Part shown: in pieces, positions 25,780 through 34,083 of the stretch | How the letters are laid out: every line of letters starts with the position of its first letter | How positions within the stretch are numbered: the stretch's first letter is position 1 | From: Stappia sp. TSB10P1A | GTDB taxonomy: Bacteria; Pseudomonadota; Alphaproteobacteria; Rhizobiales; Stappiaceae | Reading direction: 5' to 3' | NCBI RefSeq assembly: GCF_900185725.1 | Contig: NZ_FYAU01000005.1 | Coordinates: 1 to 64,000, forward strand | DNA: 64,000 nt | Position numbers and translations under genes: made by a program | The notes under the pieces: generated by a model | Database searches by the model: none | What the model was told of the DNA's origin: nothing | Seen by the model: only the letters and a program-made list of their open reading frames with translations

Positions 25780-26511
25780 ATGACCGAGACCGCTGCCACA
25801 GCCGCCATAGCCCGCGAAATCGCGCCAAAAGGTCGCCTGCGCGTCGCGCTCAACCATGGCAATGTCGTCCTGGTGCAGCGCGGCGGTGCGGATGGGGAGG
25901 CGCGCGGGATTACGGTTGACCTTGCGCGCGCATTGGCCGGTCGGCTCGGCCTCGACGTCGAATTCGTCCATTTTCCGCGCGCGGGCGACGTGACGGACAA
26001 CGCTGGTGTCGATATCTGGGACGTGTGCTTTCTGGCCGTCGATCCCCAGCGGGCGGAGCAAATCGCCTTCAGCGCACCTTATGTCGTGATCGAAGGGTGC
26101 TACCTCGTTCCAGACGGGTCGACCGCGGCAACTGCGGCGGACGTGGACCGGCTGGGATTACGGATCGGCGCGGTGCGGGGCAGTGCCTATGCGCTGCACC
26201 TGGCGCGCACCGCCGAGGGCGCGCAGATCATAGCATTCCAGCACTTCACCGAGGCTGCCGAGGCGCTGGCGGATGGTTCGGTCGACGGCTTGGCCGGCGT
26301 GAGACAGGCCATGGAGCAGCACGCCTCGTCCACCCCCGGGTACCGGCTCCTCGAGCCCCCCTTCATGGAGATCAGGCAGGCGATGGGCGTTGTGGCGGGG
26401 CGCCCGAACGCGGCGGAATTCGTTCGCCAGTTCATTGACGAGATGCGCGCGAGCGGCCGCGTCGCCGAGGCGGCGAAGCGGCACGGCATCGAGGGCGTGA
26501 CGTTGCCATGA
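25780..26511 (+). CDS. solute-binding-protein-like protein without signal peptide
   Basis: A 243-residue protein of the family 3 extracellular solute-binding (amino-acid type) fold: GRLRVALNHGNVVLVQ, GITVDLARALAGRLGLDVEF, IAFSAPYVVIEGCYLV, GLRIGAVRGSAYALHL. There is no hydrophobic N-terminus from either the ATG at 25780 or the one at 25735, so it seems to stay in the cytoplasm. Such soluble relatives may be sensors or enzymes (cyclohexadienyl dehydratases share this fold) rather than transport receptors. No permease genes are adjacent. It is divergent from the TetR gene. Confidence 0.7.
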   Translation: MTETAATAAIAREIAPKGRLRVALNHGNVVLVQRGGADGEARGITVDLARALAGRLGLDVEFVHFPRAGDVTDNAGVDIWDVCFLAVDPQRAEQIAFSAPYVVIEGCYLVPDGSTAATAADVDRLGLRIGAVRGSAYALHLARTAEGAQIIAFQHFTEAAEALADGSVDGLAGVRQAMEQHASSTPGYRLLEPPFMEIRQAMGVVAGRPNAAEFVRQFIDEMRASGRVAEAAKRHGIEGVTLP

Positions 26512-26628
26512 GCCTGTGGCTTCAGCTTTTGCTCCGCGCGCCTGGAGCAGGCGCAGTCGCCGCGGGACCTTCACGACCAAGGGCTTGCGATGTGCGGCCG
26601 CGACCGACCGCCAAGGCACGACAGAGGG

Positions 26629-27423
26629 TCAGCCGTTCGACCCTTTTCCACTGACGAGAGCGAGCACGCGCAGCGGGCTGCCCGACCCGTTGAGGATCTT
26701 GAGTGGCGCGGTGATCAGGGTCGCGCCGGTTGCCGGCAACTGATCGAGGTTGCGCAGGCATTGCAAGCCGTATCGACCGGCACCGTGCAGGAAGTGGTGC
26801 GCCGGATGGGGCGGATTGAAATGCGCGGCCTGGCCGGCATCGGTGCCGATGGTCTCGGTGCCGAAGCCAAGGATGCCGCGCTCCTCCACCAGCCATTGCA
26901 TGACCTGCGGATCGGGCCCTGGCGTATGCGCACCATCCGCTCTCAGGTTGGCATAATCTTTCGCGCTGCGCTTGGACCAGTCGGTGCGTAGCAGCACCCA
27001 GCTTCCGCTGGCGACCTGGCCGTGAACCCGCTCCCAGGCCTCCACGGCTGCTCGCGTCAGCAGGAAGTCCGGGTCGGCCGCCGCCTCGCGCGAGCAGTCG
27101 ATGACGCAGGCCGGCGCGATCATGTGCTCCACGGGAAGCGTGTCGACGGCATTGTTTGGCAGGGTCCTGCCCGTGTGCCAGTGGATCGGCGCGTCGAAAT
27201 GGGTCCCGGTGTGCTCGCTCAAGGTGATGTTGTTCCAGTACCATCCCGGCCCGTCCGCGTCGTAGCGGGATATCTGCTGGATGCGCAGGGGAGAGGCCTG
27301 TCCGAACTCGGGCGGCAGCACGATCACCGGAAACTCCGGCGACAGCGTGAAGGTGAGATCGACGAGGCGCAGCGATCCCGCTGCGATGGCGGCCGCAATG
27401 TCGTGTGGCGTGAAATCGGTCAT
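26629..27423 (-). CDS. isatin hydrolase-like cyclase-family hydrolase (copy 1)
   Basis: A 264-residue enzyme of the cyclase/kynurenine-formamidase family. The metal motif HTGTHFDAPIH at residues 71-81 supplies His71, His75, Asp77 and His81. The surroundings (VDLTFTLSPEFPVI, LPPEFGQ, SRYDADGPGWYWNN, GTDAGQ, LKILNGSGSPLRV) closely match the characterised isatin hydrolase type, which opens isatin to isatinate with Mn2+. It is the last gene of a five-gene minus-strand operon, overlapping the DUF35-SDR gene by 4 bp, next to the thiolase-like gene that could make isatin. A second copy lies at 42064. Confidence 0.82.
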   Translation of the reverse strand: MTDFTPHDIAAAIAAGSLRLVDLTFTLSPEFPVIVLPPEFGQASPLRIQQISRYDADGPGWYWNNITLSEHTGTHFDAPIHWHTGRTLPNNAVDTLPVEHMIAPACVIDCSREAAADPDFLLTRAAVEAWERVHGQVASGSWVLLRTDWSKRSAKDYANLRADGAHTPGPDPQVMQWLVEERGILGFGTETIGTDAGQAAHFNPPHPAHHFLHGAGRYGLQCLRNLDQLPATGATLITAPLKILNGSGSPLRVLALVSGKGSNG

Positions 27424-28676
27424 TGTCCTGCCTGTCCGTTGCCCTGACGCGCCAGCTCGTGTTCCAGTGCCTTGGGGTTGGCCTGCAACCTGCGCCGGAC
27501 ATCCTCCGCAACGTCCCCGACGAACACATCCTCGATGCCCCTGTCCAGGGCCGACACGATCGCCTTGGCGAGGGTCTGCGGTGCGACCTTGGGCGGCGGC
27601 ACGGTCTGGAACCATTCGGTGTCGAGCGGCCCCGTGAAGAAGTTGATGACGCGGATTCCGCCGGGTCGCATCTCCGCGCGCAGGCAGTGCGACAACGACA
27701 GGCAGGCGGCTTCCACCGCGCTGAAGGTGCCGTAGGCGGGCCAGTTGGCGAGAGCGTAGACGGAGAACAGGTTTACCCATGCGGCGGCACTGTCGATACC
27801 GTCCGCGCCCCTGCCGCGCATCGCCGGACCGAAGGTCTGCGCCAGATGCACGAGGCCCAGATAGTTGTGCTCGATCTCGCTGCGGATCGTTCCGGTGCCG
27901 CGCCGGTCGAGAAGACCGCCGGGGCGGGCATACTCGGCGGTGTTGACAAGGATGTCGACCTTGCCGCCGATATCGGCGGCGAGATCCCGCACGGATCGTT
28001 CGTCGGTCACGTCAAGCGGGACGATCTCGCAGGATTGCGGCAACGCCTCGCCGTCGAAGGGCTTCCATGGCTCCGCGATGCCGACATGCACCGTCGCTCC
28101 CGCGGCCGCCAGAGCCGCCGCGGTCGCCCGGCCAACCGCGGTGCGTCCGTCCGTCACCAGCGCGCGGCGAAATTTCGGGGAAGCCGTCATCTCCCGCCAT
28201 TGCGGGTCGTCCGCCGCGTCGGGGGGGATGTTGGCCGGCCGTGCGAATGCGGCGGCAAGGCCCGCCTTGTCCAGTTGCAGGGACATCGTCACCCGGTCTC
28301 CTTCCCCGCAACCGGCATGAAGATGCGCCAACACGACGGGGCCGCAATCGAGCTTGACCAGGGCGACGCGCCAGGGCGCGCGTTCCTTGAAATAGACATC
28401 GGCGGGGACGCGCACCGTCGTCTCGGAGACGACGAGACCGCCTGTCGGGGCGTCCTCCAGCGCAAGCTCGACCGACAGGCAGACGGGACAGGCATCGTGG
28501 GCGGGGTAACAGAACGTGCCACAGTCCCGGCAGCGCTGCAGGGCGAAGCGTCCTTCGGCAGCCGCCTTGGTCAGCAGCATCCCGGACCGGCTGCGGATGA
28601 CCGGGGGGAGTGCCTGGCGTCTCGTGCGCTGCAAAGGGGTCCTGCGCGCGGGTTTCTGCAACGGTTCCACCATCAC
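27420..28676 (-). CDS. DUF35 (Zn ribbon + OB fold) fused to a degenerate SDR domain
   Basis: A 418-residue fusion. Residues 49-66 form a rubredoxin-like zinc ribbon (CRDC ... CPVC), followed by an OB fold to about residue 145, the DUF35 unit that partners thiolase-like acyl-CoA lyases. From about residue 170 runs a short-chain dehydrogenase domain (TDGRTAVGRATAAALAAAGA, NLFSVYALANWPAY). The SDR active-site signature YxxxK reads FSAVE (Phe318, Glu322), so both catalytic residues are lost and the domain is probably structural or regulatory. It overlaps both the thiolase-like and isatin hydrolase genes by 4 bp. Likely role: partner subunit of the thiolase-like protein. Confidence 0.8.
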   Translation of the reverse strand: MMVEPLQKPARRTPLQRTRRQALPPVIRSRSGMLLTKAAAEGRFALQRCRDCGTFCYPAHDACPVCLSVELALEDAPTGGLVVSETTVRVPADVYFKERAPWRVALVKLDCGPVVLAHLHAGCGEGDRVTMSLQLDKAGLAAAFARPANIPPDAADDPQWREMTASPKFRRALVTDGRTAVGRATAAALAAAGATVHVGIAEPWKPFDGEALPQSCEIVPLDVTDERSVRDLAADIGGKVDILVNTAEYARPGGLLDRRGTGTIRSEIEHNYLGLVHLAQTFGPAMRGRGADGIDSAAAWVNLFSVYALANWPAYGTFSAVEAACLSLSHCLRAEMRPGGIRVINFFTGPLDTEWFQTVPPPKVAPQTLAKAIVSALDRGIEDVFVGDVAEDVRRRLQANPKALEHELARQGNGQAGQ

Positions 28677-29854
28677 GACTCTCCCGCAAGGATCACCGCC
28701 CCGGAGGAGAGGCCGCGATCGTAGTTTATCATGCCAAAACCGGATGCGAGGCCAACCCGCGCACCCGGCACCTGTGTCGGTCCGGCGGTGCCGAGCACCT
28801 GGCGCACCGCTTCGGTGACCCCGAGATAGGCGCCGGCCGCGCCGGCTTGCCCGGCCGAGAGCTGGCCGCCGGAGGTGTTGTGCGGAAACGTGCCGTCGAT
28901 GGTCAGATCGTGTTGCTGCACGAAGGCGGCGCCCTCCCCCTTCCTGCAGAATCCGAGGTCTTCCAGTTGCATCATCACGATGACCGGATAGTCGTCATAT
29001 GTCTGCACGAAATCCATGCGATCCGGCCCGACGCCGGCCATCGCATAGAGGTCGTCGATGTCGGCGACCCAGCCGCCATGGTTCTGCACCACGTCGTCGA
29101 GGCGGGCATTGTGCCGTTCGATGGAGCCGAGGATGCGCGCGCCCTTTATGCCGGCGGATGCTGCGGTTTCCTCGCGCATGACCAGAAAGGCTTCCGCGCC
29201 GGCACAGGGCATGACGCAGTCGTAGAGATGGATCGGATCGGCAATGGGCCGGGCCGCCATGTACTGCTCCAGGGTCAGCGGCGTCTTCATCAGGGCGTTC
29301 GGGTTGCGCAGGGCATTGGCGCGCTGCGCGACCGCGATGCGCCCGAGATCCTCGCGGCGGACACCGAAGCGGTTCATGTAATGGCGGGCGATCAGCGCGA
29401 AGCTCGCATTGGCCCCGCCGGCGCCATAGGGATAGACGGCGTCCTGCGAGAAGCGAGAGAAATTCTCCAGGGTGCGACGGAACGAGTCCACGTGGTTGGT
29501 ATCGCCGCCGACACAGGCGACCACATCGCAGTCGCGCGCCTGCACCGCGCGGGCCGCTCGGCGCAGCGCCGCGATGGCGCTCGCCCCGCCAAGCGGTATG
29601 TGGTCGAGCCAGCGCACGCTGAGACCGAGATGCTGGGTCAGGCCGATGGCGGTGTCCGGGCCGACGGTGAAGCTCGACAGGCAGAAGCCGTCGAAGTCGC
29701 GCGCGGAAATGCCGGAGGTTTCAGCCAGGGCACGCAGGGCGCGGGCTATCCACCAATGCGCGCTTTCGATCGAATAGCGCTCATAGGGGATCGTCACCGG
29801 CGCGGCGATCACCACTCCGTCATAGGGCGTTCTGGGGGAAGCGGGTTTGGGCAT
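28673..29854 (-). CDS. thiolase-like protein, possible retro-aldolase (Ltp2-like)
   Basis: A 393-residue protein with the non-decarboxylating thiolase fold of the SCP2/lipid-transfer group: CVGGDTNHVDSF, RYGAGG-like YPYGAGGANASFAL, NTSGGQLSAGQAGAAGAYLG near the C-terminus. The nucleophilic Cys of true thiolases is absent (LGGASA at about residue 88), and the C-terminal GHP motif reads GQA. In the same fold, Ltp2-type proteins lack these residues and, with a DUF35 partner, cleave tertiary beta-hydroxyacyl-CoAs by retro-aldol reaction. The DUF35 fusion partner is encoded right after it with a 4-bp overlap. Substrate proposal: dioxindole-3-acetyl-CoA, giving isatin and acetyl-CoA. Confidence 0.7.
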   Translation of the reverse strand: MPKPASPRTPYDGVVIAAPVTIPYERYSIESAHWWIARALRALAETSGISARDFDGFCLSSFTVGPDTAIGLTQHLGLSVRWLDHIPLGGASAIAALRRAARAVQARDCDVVACVGGDTNHVDSFRRTLENFSRFSQDAVYPYGAGGANASFALIARHYMNRFGVRREDLGRIAVAQRANALRNPNALMKTPLTLEQYMAARPIADPIHLYDCVMPCAGAEAFLVMREETAASAGIKGARILGSIERHNARLDDVVQNHGGWVADIDDLYAMAGVGPDRMDFVQTYDDYPVIVMMQLEDLGFCRKGEGAAFVQQHDLTIDGTFPHNTSGGQLSAGQAGAAGAYLGVTEAVRQVLGTAGPTQVPGARVGLASGFGMINYDRGLSSGAVILAGES

Positions 29855-29863
29855 TGCAGCAGG

Positions 29864-30295
29864 TTACCCGTTGGCGATCGTCAGGACGACGTCGATGTTT
29901 CCGCGCGTTGCTTTCGAGAAGGGGCAGCGCTCATGCGCGCCGGCCACCAGCCTTGCCGCGGTGTCATGGCCAACACCCGGCATCGCGACCACGAGTTCGA
30001 CAGCGAACATGTAGCCGCCATCGACGGCGCCGACCCCCACCTTTGCCGTTACGGCCGCATCGGCCGGGACCGCGACCTTGTCGAGCCGTCCGACGAGCTT
30101 GATCGCGCTGAGGAAGCAGGCGGCATAGCCGGCGGCAAAGAGCTGTTCCGGATTGGTGCCGCCGCCGCCTGGTCCGCCGAACTCTACGGGTATGGAGAGG
30201 GAGACATCCAGACGCCCGTCGCTGCTGGCGGCACGACCATCGCGCCCTCCGCTGGCCGTGGCCTCGGTGGCATAAACGATCTTCTCGGGCGTCAT
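29864..30295 (-). CDS. ohr: Ohr-type organic hydroperoxide resistance protein (OsmC family)
   Basis: A 143-residue protein with both redox-active Cys motifs of Ohr: AACFLSA near residue 60 and CPFSKAT near residue 124, about 64 apart. The N-terminal EKIVYATEATASGGRDGRA is typical of Ohr rather than OsmC. It reduces organic and lipid hydroperoxides with thiol help in the cytoplasm. It lies in the operon with the racemase-like and thiolase-like genes (4-bp overlap upstream, 9 bp downstream), which is unusual and may relate to oxidants made by the flavin monooxygenase of the same regulon. Confidence 0.88.
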   Translation of the reverse strand: MTPEKIVYATEATASGGRDGRAASSDGRLDVSLSIPVEFGGPGGGGTNPEQLFAAGYAACFLSAIKLVGRLDKVAVPADAAVTAKVGVGAVDGGYMFAVELVVAMPGVGHDTAARLVAGAHERCPFSKATRGNIDVVLTIANG

Positions 30296-31104
30296 TTCAG
30301 GAAATCCTCTCGAAGGGAACGGGCAGGCGTACCTTGCGCGACAAGTTGGCGGAAGTCGTGCCTGGCGCGGTCGCCGGCAAGGCGGAAGCTCGGTCCCCGG
30401 CTCGGCTCGATGCCGCTGAGCGCCCGGAGCTGCCCCCACATCTCCGCCGATTTGAGGGCCACCGCCGCGCAGTTGAGAACGGGTGCGTGGCCGATCTTGA
30501 AATTGTGTTCTCCCCCGATCAGCAGGCCAGGCAGCACTCCGGCGGGCACGATCACATCGGCGCCGCGCTCCACCATCGTCCGGGCGCAGGCGGAGAACTG
30601 CGCCAGCAGCCGCTCCCTGGCAAGGTCGTCGCCGGCGAAGCAACGGTCGAAATCCTCCGGTCGGCACCCGAGGCCCGCAACGTGCTGGACCCGGCCCGCA
30701 AGGCCGTATCGTTCCGCCTGTTCGAGATGCCAAACCTCGAATGCCGGATCCAGCGTCACCAGCCCCAGGCGCCGGCCGAGCTGCGAGGCGGCCAGGAGCG
30801 TGGCTTCGCCGACCCCGACCACCGGGATCCTCAGGGCCGACCGGAGCTCGTAGAGGCCGGGGTCCTGGAAATGTCCCATGACATAGGCATCGAAGCCGTC
30901 GGCTTCCGCGCCGAGGCCGGCGTCCACGGCCTGTATGGCGCAACGAAACTCCGCCAGCCGGCCGAAATCTCGGTCGGAAGGGGACATGCCGAAGACGTCG
31001 ACCCGCGTGCCGGGCGCCGCGATGTCGTTGAGAAAGGTTCGAAGCGTGTCCAGGTAGGACGCACCGACCGCCTCGTCGACGAAGCTCTGCCAGAAAATGC
31101 GCAT
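30292..31104 (-). CDS. Asp/Glu/hydantoin racemase-superfamily protein lacking both Cys
   Basis: A 270-residue protein with the two-lobe racemase fold; GHFQDPGLYELRSALRIPVVGVGEATLLAA and RLGLVTLDPAFEVW match the superfamily core. The two catalytic Cys positions are not Cys: the first reads MGHFQD (His), and the second lies in VIVPAGVLPG (Gly or Val). It is therefore probably not a racemase; related proteins act as isomerases, decarboxylases or hydrolases. First gene of the five-gene minus-strand operon that ends in isatin hydrolase, with operator site A upstream. Function unknown. Confidence 0.7.
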   Translation of the reverse strand: MRIFWQSFVDEAVGASYLDTLRTFLNDIAAPGTRVDVFGMSPSDRDFGRLAEFRCAIQAVDAGLGAEADGFDAYVMGHFQDPGLYELRSALRIPVVGVGEATLLAASQLGRRLGLVTLDPAFEVWHLEQAERYGLAGRVQHVAGLGCRPEDFDRCFAGDDLARERLLAQFSACARTMVERGADVIVPAGVLPGLLIGGEHNFKIGHAPVLNCAAVALKSAEMWGQLRALSGIEPSRGPSFRLAGDRARHDFRQLVAQGTPARSLREDFLK

Positions 31105-31238
31105 CTAGCCTCCGCTCGCCAGCGAGGCGCGCCTTTGCGGCCGTTCGCCGCTCGCGAGCCGGGGTGACGTCCCGTGCCGACCTCCCTCCAAACCGTGGTG
31201 CACGCCTACCCTCCCGCTGCGATCAGTAGCTATAAAAT

Positions 31239-31252
31239 TATGCATCAACATA
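31239..31252. promoter_or_regulatory. operator site A, TATGCATCAACATA
   Basis: A member of the TATG-N6-CATR palindrome family found in front of each unit of this regulon. It lies in the region between the racemase-like (minus) and dctP (plus) genes, two bases before a TTGACA (31255-31260). Binding here could control both divergent operons. I infer the two MarR proteins of the window as binders. Confidence 0.65.
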
Positions 31253-31353
31253 GATTGACATATAAATCATATTACGCCTTACTGTCAATGCGCGGCAAGG
31301 GAAAACAGATAGATGCCCGGCCGCGAAGCTCGAGGAACGAGGGGAGCTAGGTG

Positions 31354-32370
31354 ATGAGGAACAGTCGGTTTTCCTGCATGCTGCTGGGAGTGACAGCACT
31401 TGCCGGTGTCTTTGGATCGGGGGCGCTGACAAGCGCGATGGCCGCCGACAAGATCCGGGCCATCGTCGCTCTTCCGCTACCGATTTCAGACAATGTCGAT
31501 TTCTTCGAGTACATCAAGCTCATCAACGAGCGCGGCAAGGGCATCGTCGAGATCGAGGTCGTCGGCGGTCCCGAGGTCATCCCGCAGGACCAGCAGGCGG
31601 ATGCTGTCCGAAGGGGCATCGTCGACATGCGATATGGCCCGGCCACCCACAATCTGGGGGCCATGCCCGAAGCCGATGCTTTCGTCGGCTCGACGATTAC
31701 GGCGGCGGAGGCTCGCGACAATGGCGGCTTCGACGTCATGCGGGATGCGTTCAGGAAGCGACTCGGCGTGGAGTTCCTCGCGCTCCTGAAGAGCGGGGTC
31801 GAGTTCCGCATCTATGTCACCCAGGAGCCGGCGCGAACCGAGGACGGCGGTGTCGACCTTGCCGGCTATCGCCTCCGCTCGATGCCGGTTTACCGCGCCT
31901 TCTTCGAGTCCCTCGGCGCGGTCCCGATCTCCGTGCCGATCGCCGATGTCTATACCGGACTGGAGCGCAACACGTTCGAGGGGCTGGGCGCTGCGGCCAC
32001 CGCCGTTCTCGATTTCTCCTGGGAAAACTACCTCAAGTACCAGATCGAGCCCGGTTTTCTGCAGACCGACCTCGTCGTTCTGATGAACCCCGACAAGTGG
32101 GAGAAGCTGTCTCCGGAAGCCCGGCAGATCATCGAGGAAACGTCGATCGAATACGAAAAGACGTCGAACGAGAACGTGGCGGCGGCCATCACCGACGTCG
32201 ATCGGCGGGCGGCTGAACTCGGCATCCGGAAGGTGACCCTCGAGGGCGAGGCGCGGCAGAAGTTCCTGGATGCCGCATATGGCGCCACATGGGACCGTCT
32301 GAAGGCGTCGGGCTCGGAATTCCACGATGCGCTGCGGGCCACGTATTTCCGGCCAGAGAAGCTCCAATAG
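31354..32370 (+). CDS. TRAP transporter receptor DctP (copy 1)
   Basis: A 338-residue periplasmic receptor with a signal peptide (LGVTALAGVFGSGALTSAMA). The DctP fold is clear: IVEIEVVGGPEVIPQDQQAD, GYRLRSMPVYRAFFESLGA with the ligand-binding Arg, and MNPDKWEKLSPEARQIIEE. The ATG at 31354 has GGGGAG 7 bases upstream. It is the first gene of an operon with a second receptor, DctQ, DctM and a CoA ligase, so the ligand is a carboxylic acid that is then thioesterified, plausibly indole-3-acetate or a derivative. Confidence 0.9.
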   Translation: MRNSRFSCMLLGVTALAGVFGSGALTSAMAADKIRAIVALPLPISDNVDFFEYIKLINERGKGIVEIEVVGGPEVIPQDQQADAVRRGIVDMRYGPATHNLGAMPEADAFVGSTITAAEARDNGGFDVMRDAFRKRLGVEFLALLKSGVEFRIYVTQEPARTEDGGVDLAGYRLRSMPVYRAFFESLGAVPISVPIADVYTGLERNTFEGLGAAATAVLDFSWENYLKYQIEPGFLQTDLVVLMNPDKWEKLSPEARQIIEETSIEYEKTSNENVAAAITDVDRRAAELGIRKVTLEGEARQKFLDAAYGATWDRLKASGSEFHDALRATYFRPEKLQ

Positions 32371-32466
32371 CCAGACCGGGTGACGCCCGCCACAGGCGGG
32401 CCGGCCATAGGGGGCGGCGGCCATAGGGCCGGCCGCATCACTCAGGTGCAAGCAGGAGGAACTCGA

Positions 32467-33495
32467 ATGAAGACGTGTCTTGAAGCCATTCTCTCCCATC
32501 TCGGCTCAGGGTTCGGCAAGGCGCTTGCCGTCGTGCCTGCCACGATGATGGTCCTTTCCGGCGTGAATGCCCATGCCGAGCAGCAATTGCGAGCGATCGC
32601 GGTATTCCCGCCCTCGGAAAACACGACCGAGGCCTACCGGGAGTTCATCGATCTGGTGAACGAACGGGGCAAGGGCATCGTCCAGATCGAATTCGTCGGA
32701 GGTCCGGAAGTCATTCCGGCAATGCAGCAGTTCGATGCCGTACGCCGCGGCGCGGTCGACATGACCTATGCCCCTGCGAGCTACAGCATGGGCACCGTCC
32801 CGGAAGCCGGAGCGCTGGTCGGCGCCACGGTGTCGCCGCAGACCGCCCGTGACAACGGCGGCTTCGAGCTCCTGCAGGGCATCTTCCAGGAGCGGCTGGG
32901 CGTGGAGCTCCTCGGCAGGCTGGCCCCGGCAGCCAACTTCCACCTGTTCCTTGTCGATGAGCCGAAGCGCACCGACGACGGCGGCGTCGACTTGACCGGA
33001 CTGCGGATCCGCTCCGGGCCGCTCTTCAACGCCTTCTTCGAGGATCGGGGCGCGGTCCCGATCGTCGTTCCCGTGCCGGACATCTACACCGGTCTGGAGC
33101 GCCGCACATTCGATGCTCTGGGATACTCGATGCCGGCCGTGAAAGGCTTCTCCTGGGAGCGGTTCCTCAAATACCGGATCGATCCCGGCTTCTTCCAGAC
33201 CGATCTCGTGATCGTCATGAATCCGACCAAGTGGGCAGGTCTCAGCGAGGAGGCGCGGCAACTCCTCAGCGAGGTCGCTCTCGAATACGAGCAGAAGTCC
33301 CATCGCGATGTCCAGGCCCTTTCCGACCGGATCAAGCACGAGTTGGAAACCGCAGACGGGGTCAAGACCATCACCCTGGAAGGCGAGGGGGCGCGGCGGT
33401 ATCTCGACTCGGCCTACGGCTCGATTTGGGCGCAGTTGGAAGCCTCGGGAAGCAAATATTACGAAGCGCTCCGCGCCAAGTTGTACGACCGCTGA
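32467..33495 (+). CDS. TRAP transporter receptor DctP (copy 2)
   Basis: A 342-residue paralogue of the gene just upstream, similar over its whole length (for example ERGKGIVQIEFVGGPEVIPA against ERGKGIVEIEVVGGPEVIPQ). Signal peptide to about residue 37 (MMVLSGVNAHA). The ligand loop reads LRIRSGPLFNAFFEDRGAVP, differing from copy 1 near the binding Arg, which suggests a related but different ligand. A good Shine-Dalgarno (AGGAGGA) lies 6 bases before the ATG. Having two receptors for one permease pair broadens the range of substrates. Confidence 0.88.
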   Translation: MKTCLEAILSHLGSGFGKALAVVPATMMVLSGVNAHAEQQLRAIAVFPPSENTTEAYREFIDLVNERGKGIVQIEFVGGPEVIPAMQQFDAVRRGAVDMTYAPASYSMGTVPEAGALVGATVSPQTARDNGGFELLQGIFQERLGVELLGRLAPAANFHLFLVDEPKRTDDGGVDLTGLRIRSGPLFNAFFEDRGAVPIVVPVPDIYTGLERRTFDALGYSMPAVKGFSWERFLKYRIDPGFFQTDLVIVMNPTKWAGLSEEARQLLSEVALEYEQKSHRDVQALSDRIKHELETADGVKTITLEGEGARRYLDSAYGSIWAQLEASGSKYYEALRAKLYDR

Positions 33496-33584
33496 TGAGC
33501 CGGCGCGGCCGGGGGACGCGCCCCGGCCAGCGCCCGTGTCACCCTAGCTTCCATATCCTTTCCGGGTTTCTCAACGAGGACCAG

Positions 33585-34082
33585 ATGCATATCCGTCACG
33601 TCTATGATTGGCTGATCGTCGGGCTGGCGACACTCGCCGGCATCACCCTGGTCTTCGTCACCGGCTCCATCATTGTCGACGTGATGCTGCGCAACCTCGG
33701 TTTCTCGCCGATGCGCTGGACCAGCGCGGTCGTGGAATATGCGCTGCTGTTCGTGACCATGGCCGGGGCCCCCTGGCTGGTGCGAACGAATGGCCATGTC
33801 GCAATCACGTCTTTCGTGGCGTTGCTGCCCGAGCGCCCGCGCCGGATCGTTGCCAGGGCAGGGCTGCTGTTGTCGATCGCCGTGCTGTCCATCCTGTCCT
33901 GGAGAGCGAGCCTGCTGACCATGGAGACGTTCGCCTCCGGGACGGTGGATGTCAGGTCGATCAATATTCCGAGCTGGGTCCTCTACGCGATGTTGGCCGG
34001 CGGCTTCTGCCTGATGGCACTGGAGTTTCTCCGTCTGCTGCTGCGCGGAGAGACGTTCACCGGCGCATCGGGGGCTCATTGA
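33585..34082 (+). CDS. TRAP transporter small permease DctQ
   Basis: A 165-residue protein with four hydrophobic spans (WLIVGLATLAGITLVFVTG, VEYALLFVTMAGAPWLV, RAGLLLSIAVLSILSWRA, VLYAMLAGGFCLMALEFLRL) and the usual DctQ motif ISTRRNL-like DVMLRNLGFSPMRW in loop 1. It pairs with DctM, whose gene starts one base after this stop. The ATG at 33585 follows a GAGGA. Confidence 0.85.
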   Translation: MHIRHVYDWLIVGLATLAGITLVFVTGSIIVDVMLRNLGFSPMRWTSAVVEYALLFVTMAGAPWLVRTNGHVAITSFVALLPERPRRIVARAGLLLSIAVLSILSWRASLLTMETFASGTVDVRSINIPSWVLYAMLAGGFCLMALEFLRLLLRGETFTGASGAH

Positions 34083-34083
34083 C

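Noticed and set aside
26512-26628. Terminator between the binding-protein-like gene and isatin hydrolase copy 1
   Set aside because: Only a 6-bp stem (TGCTCC/GGAGCA) without a convincing T run is present.
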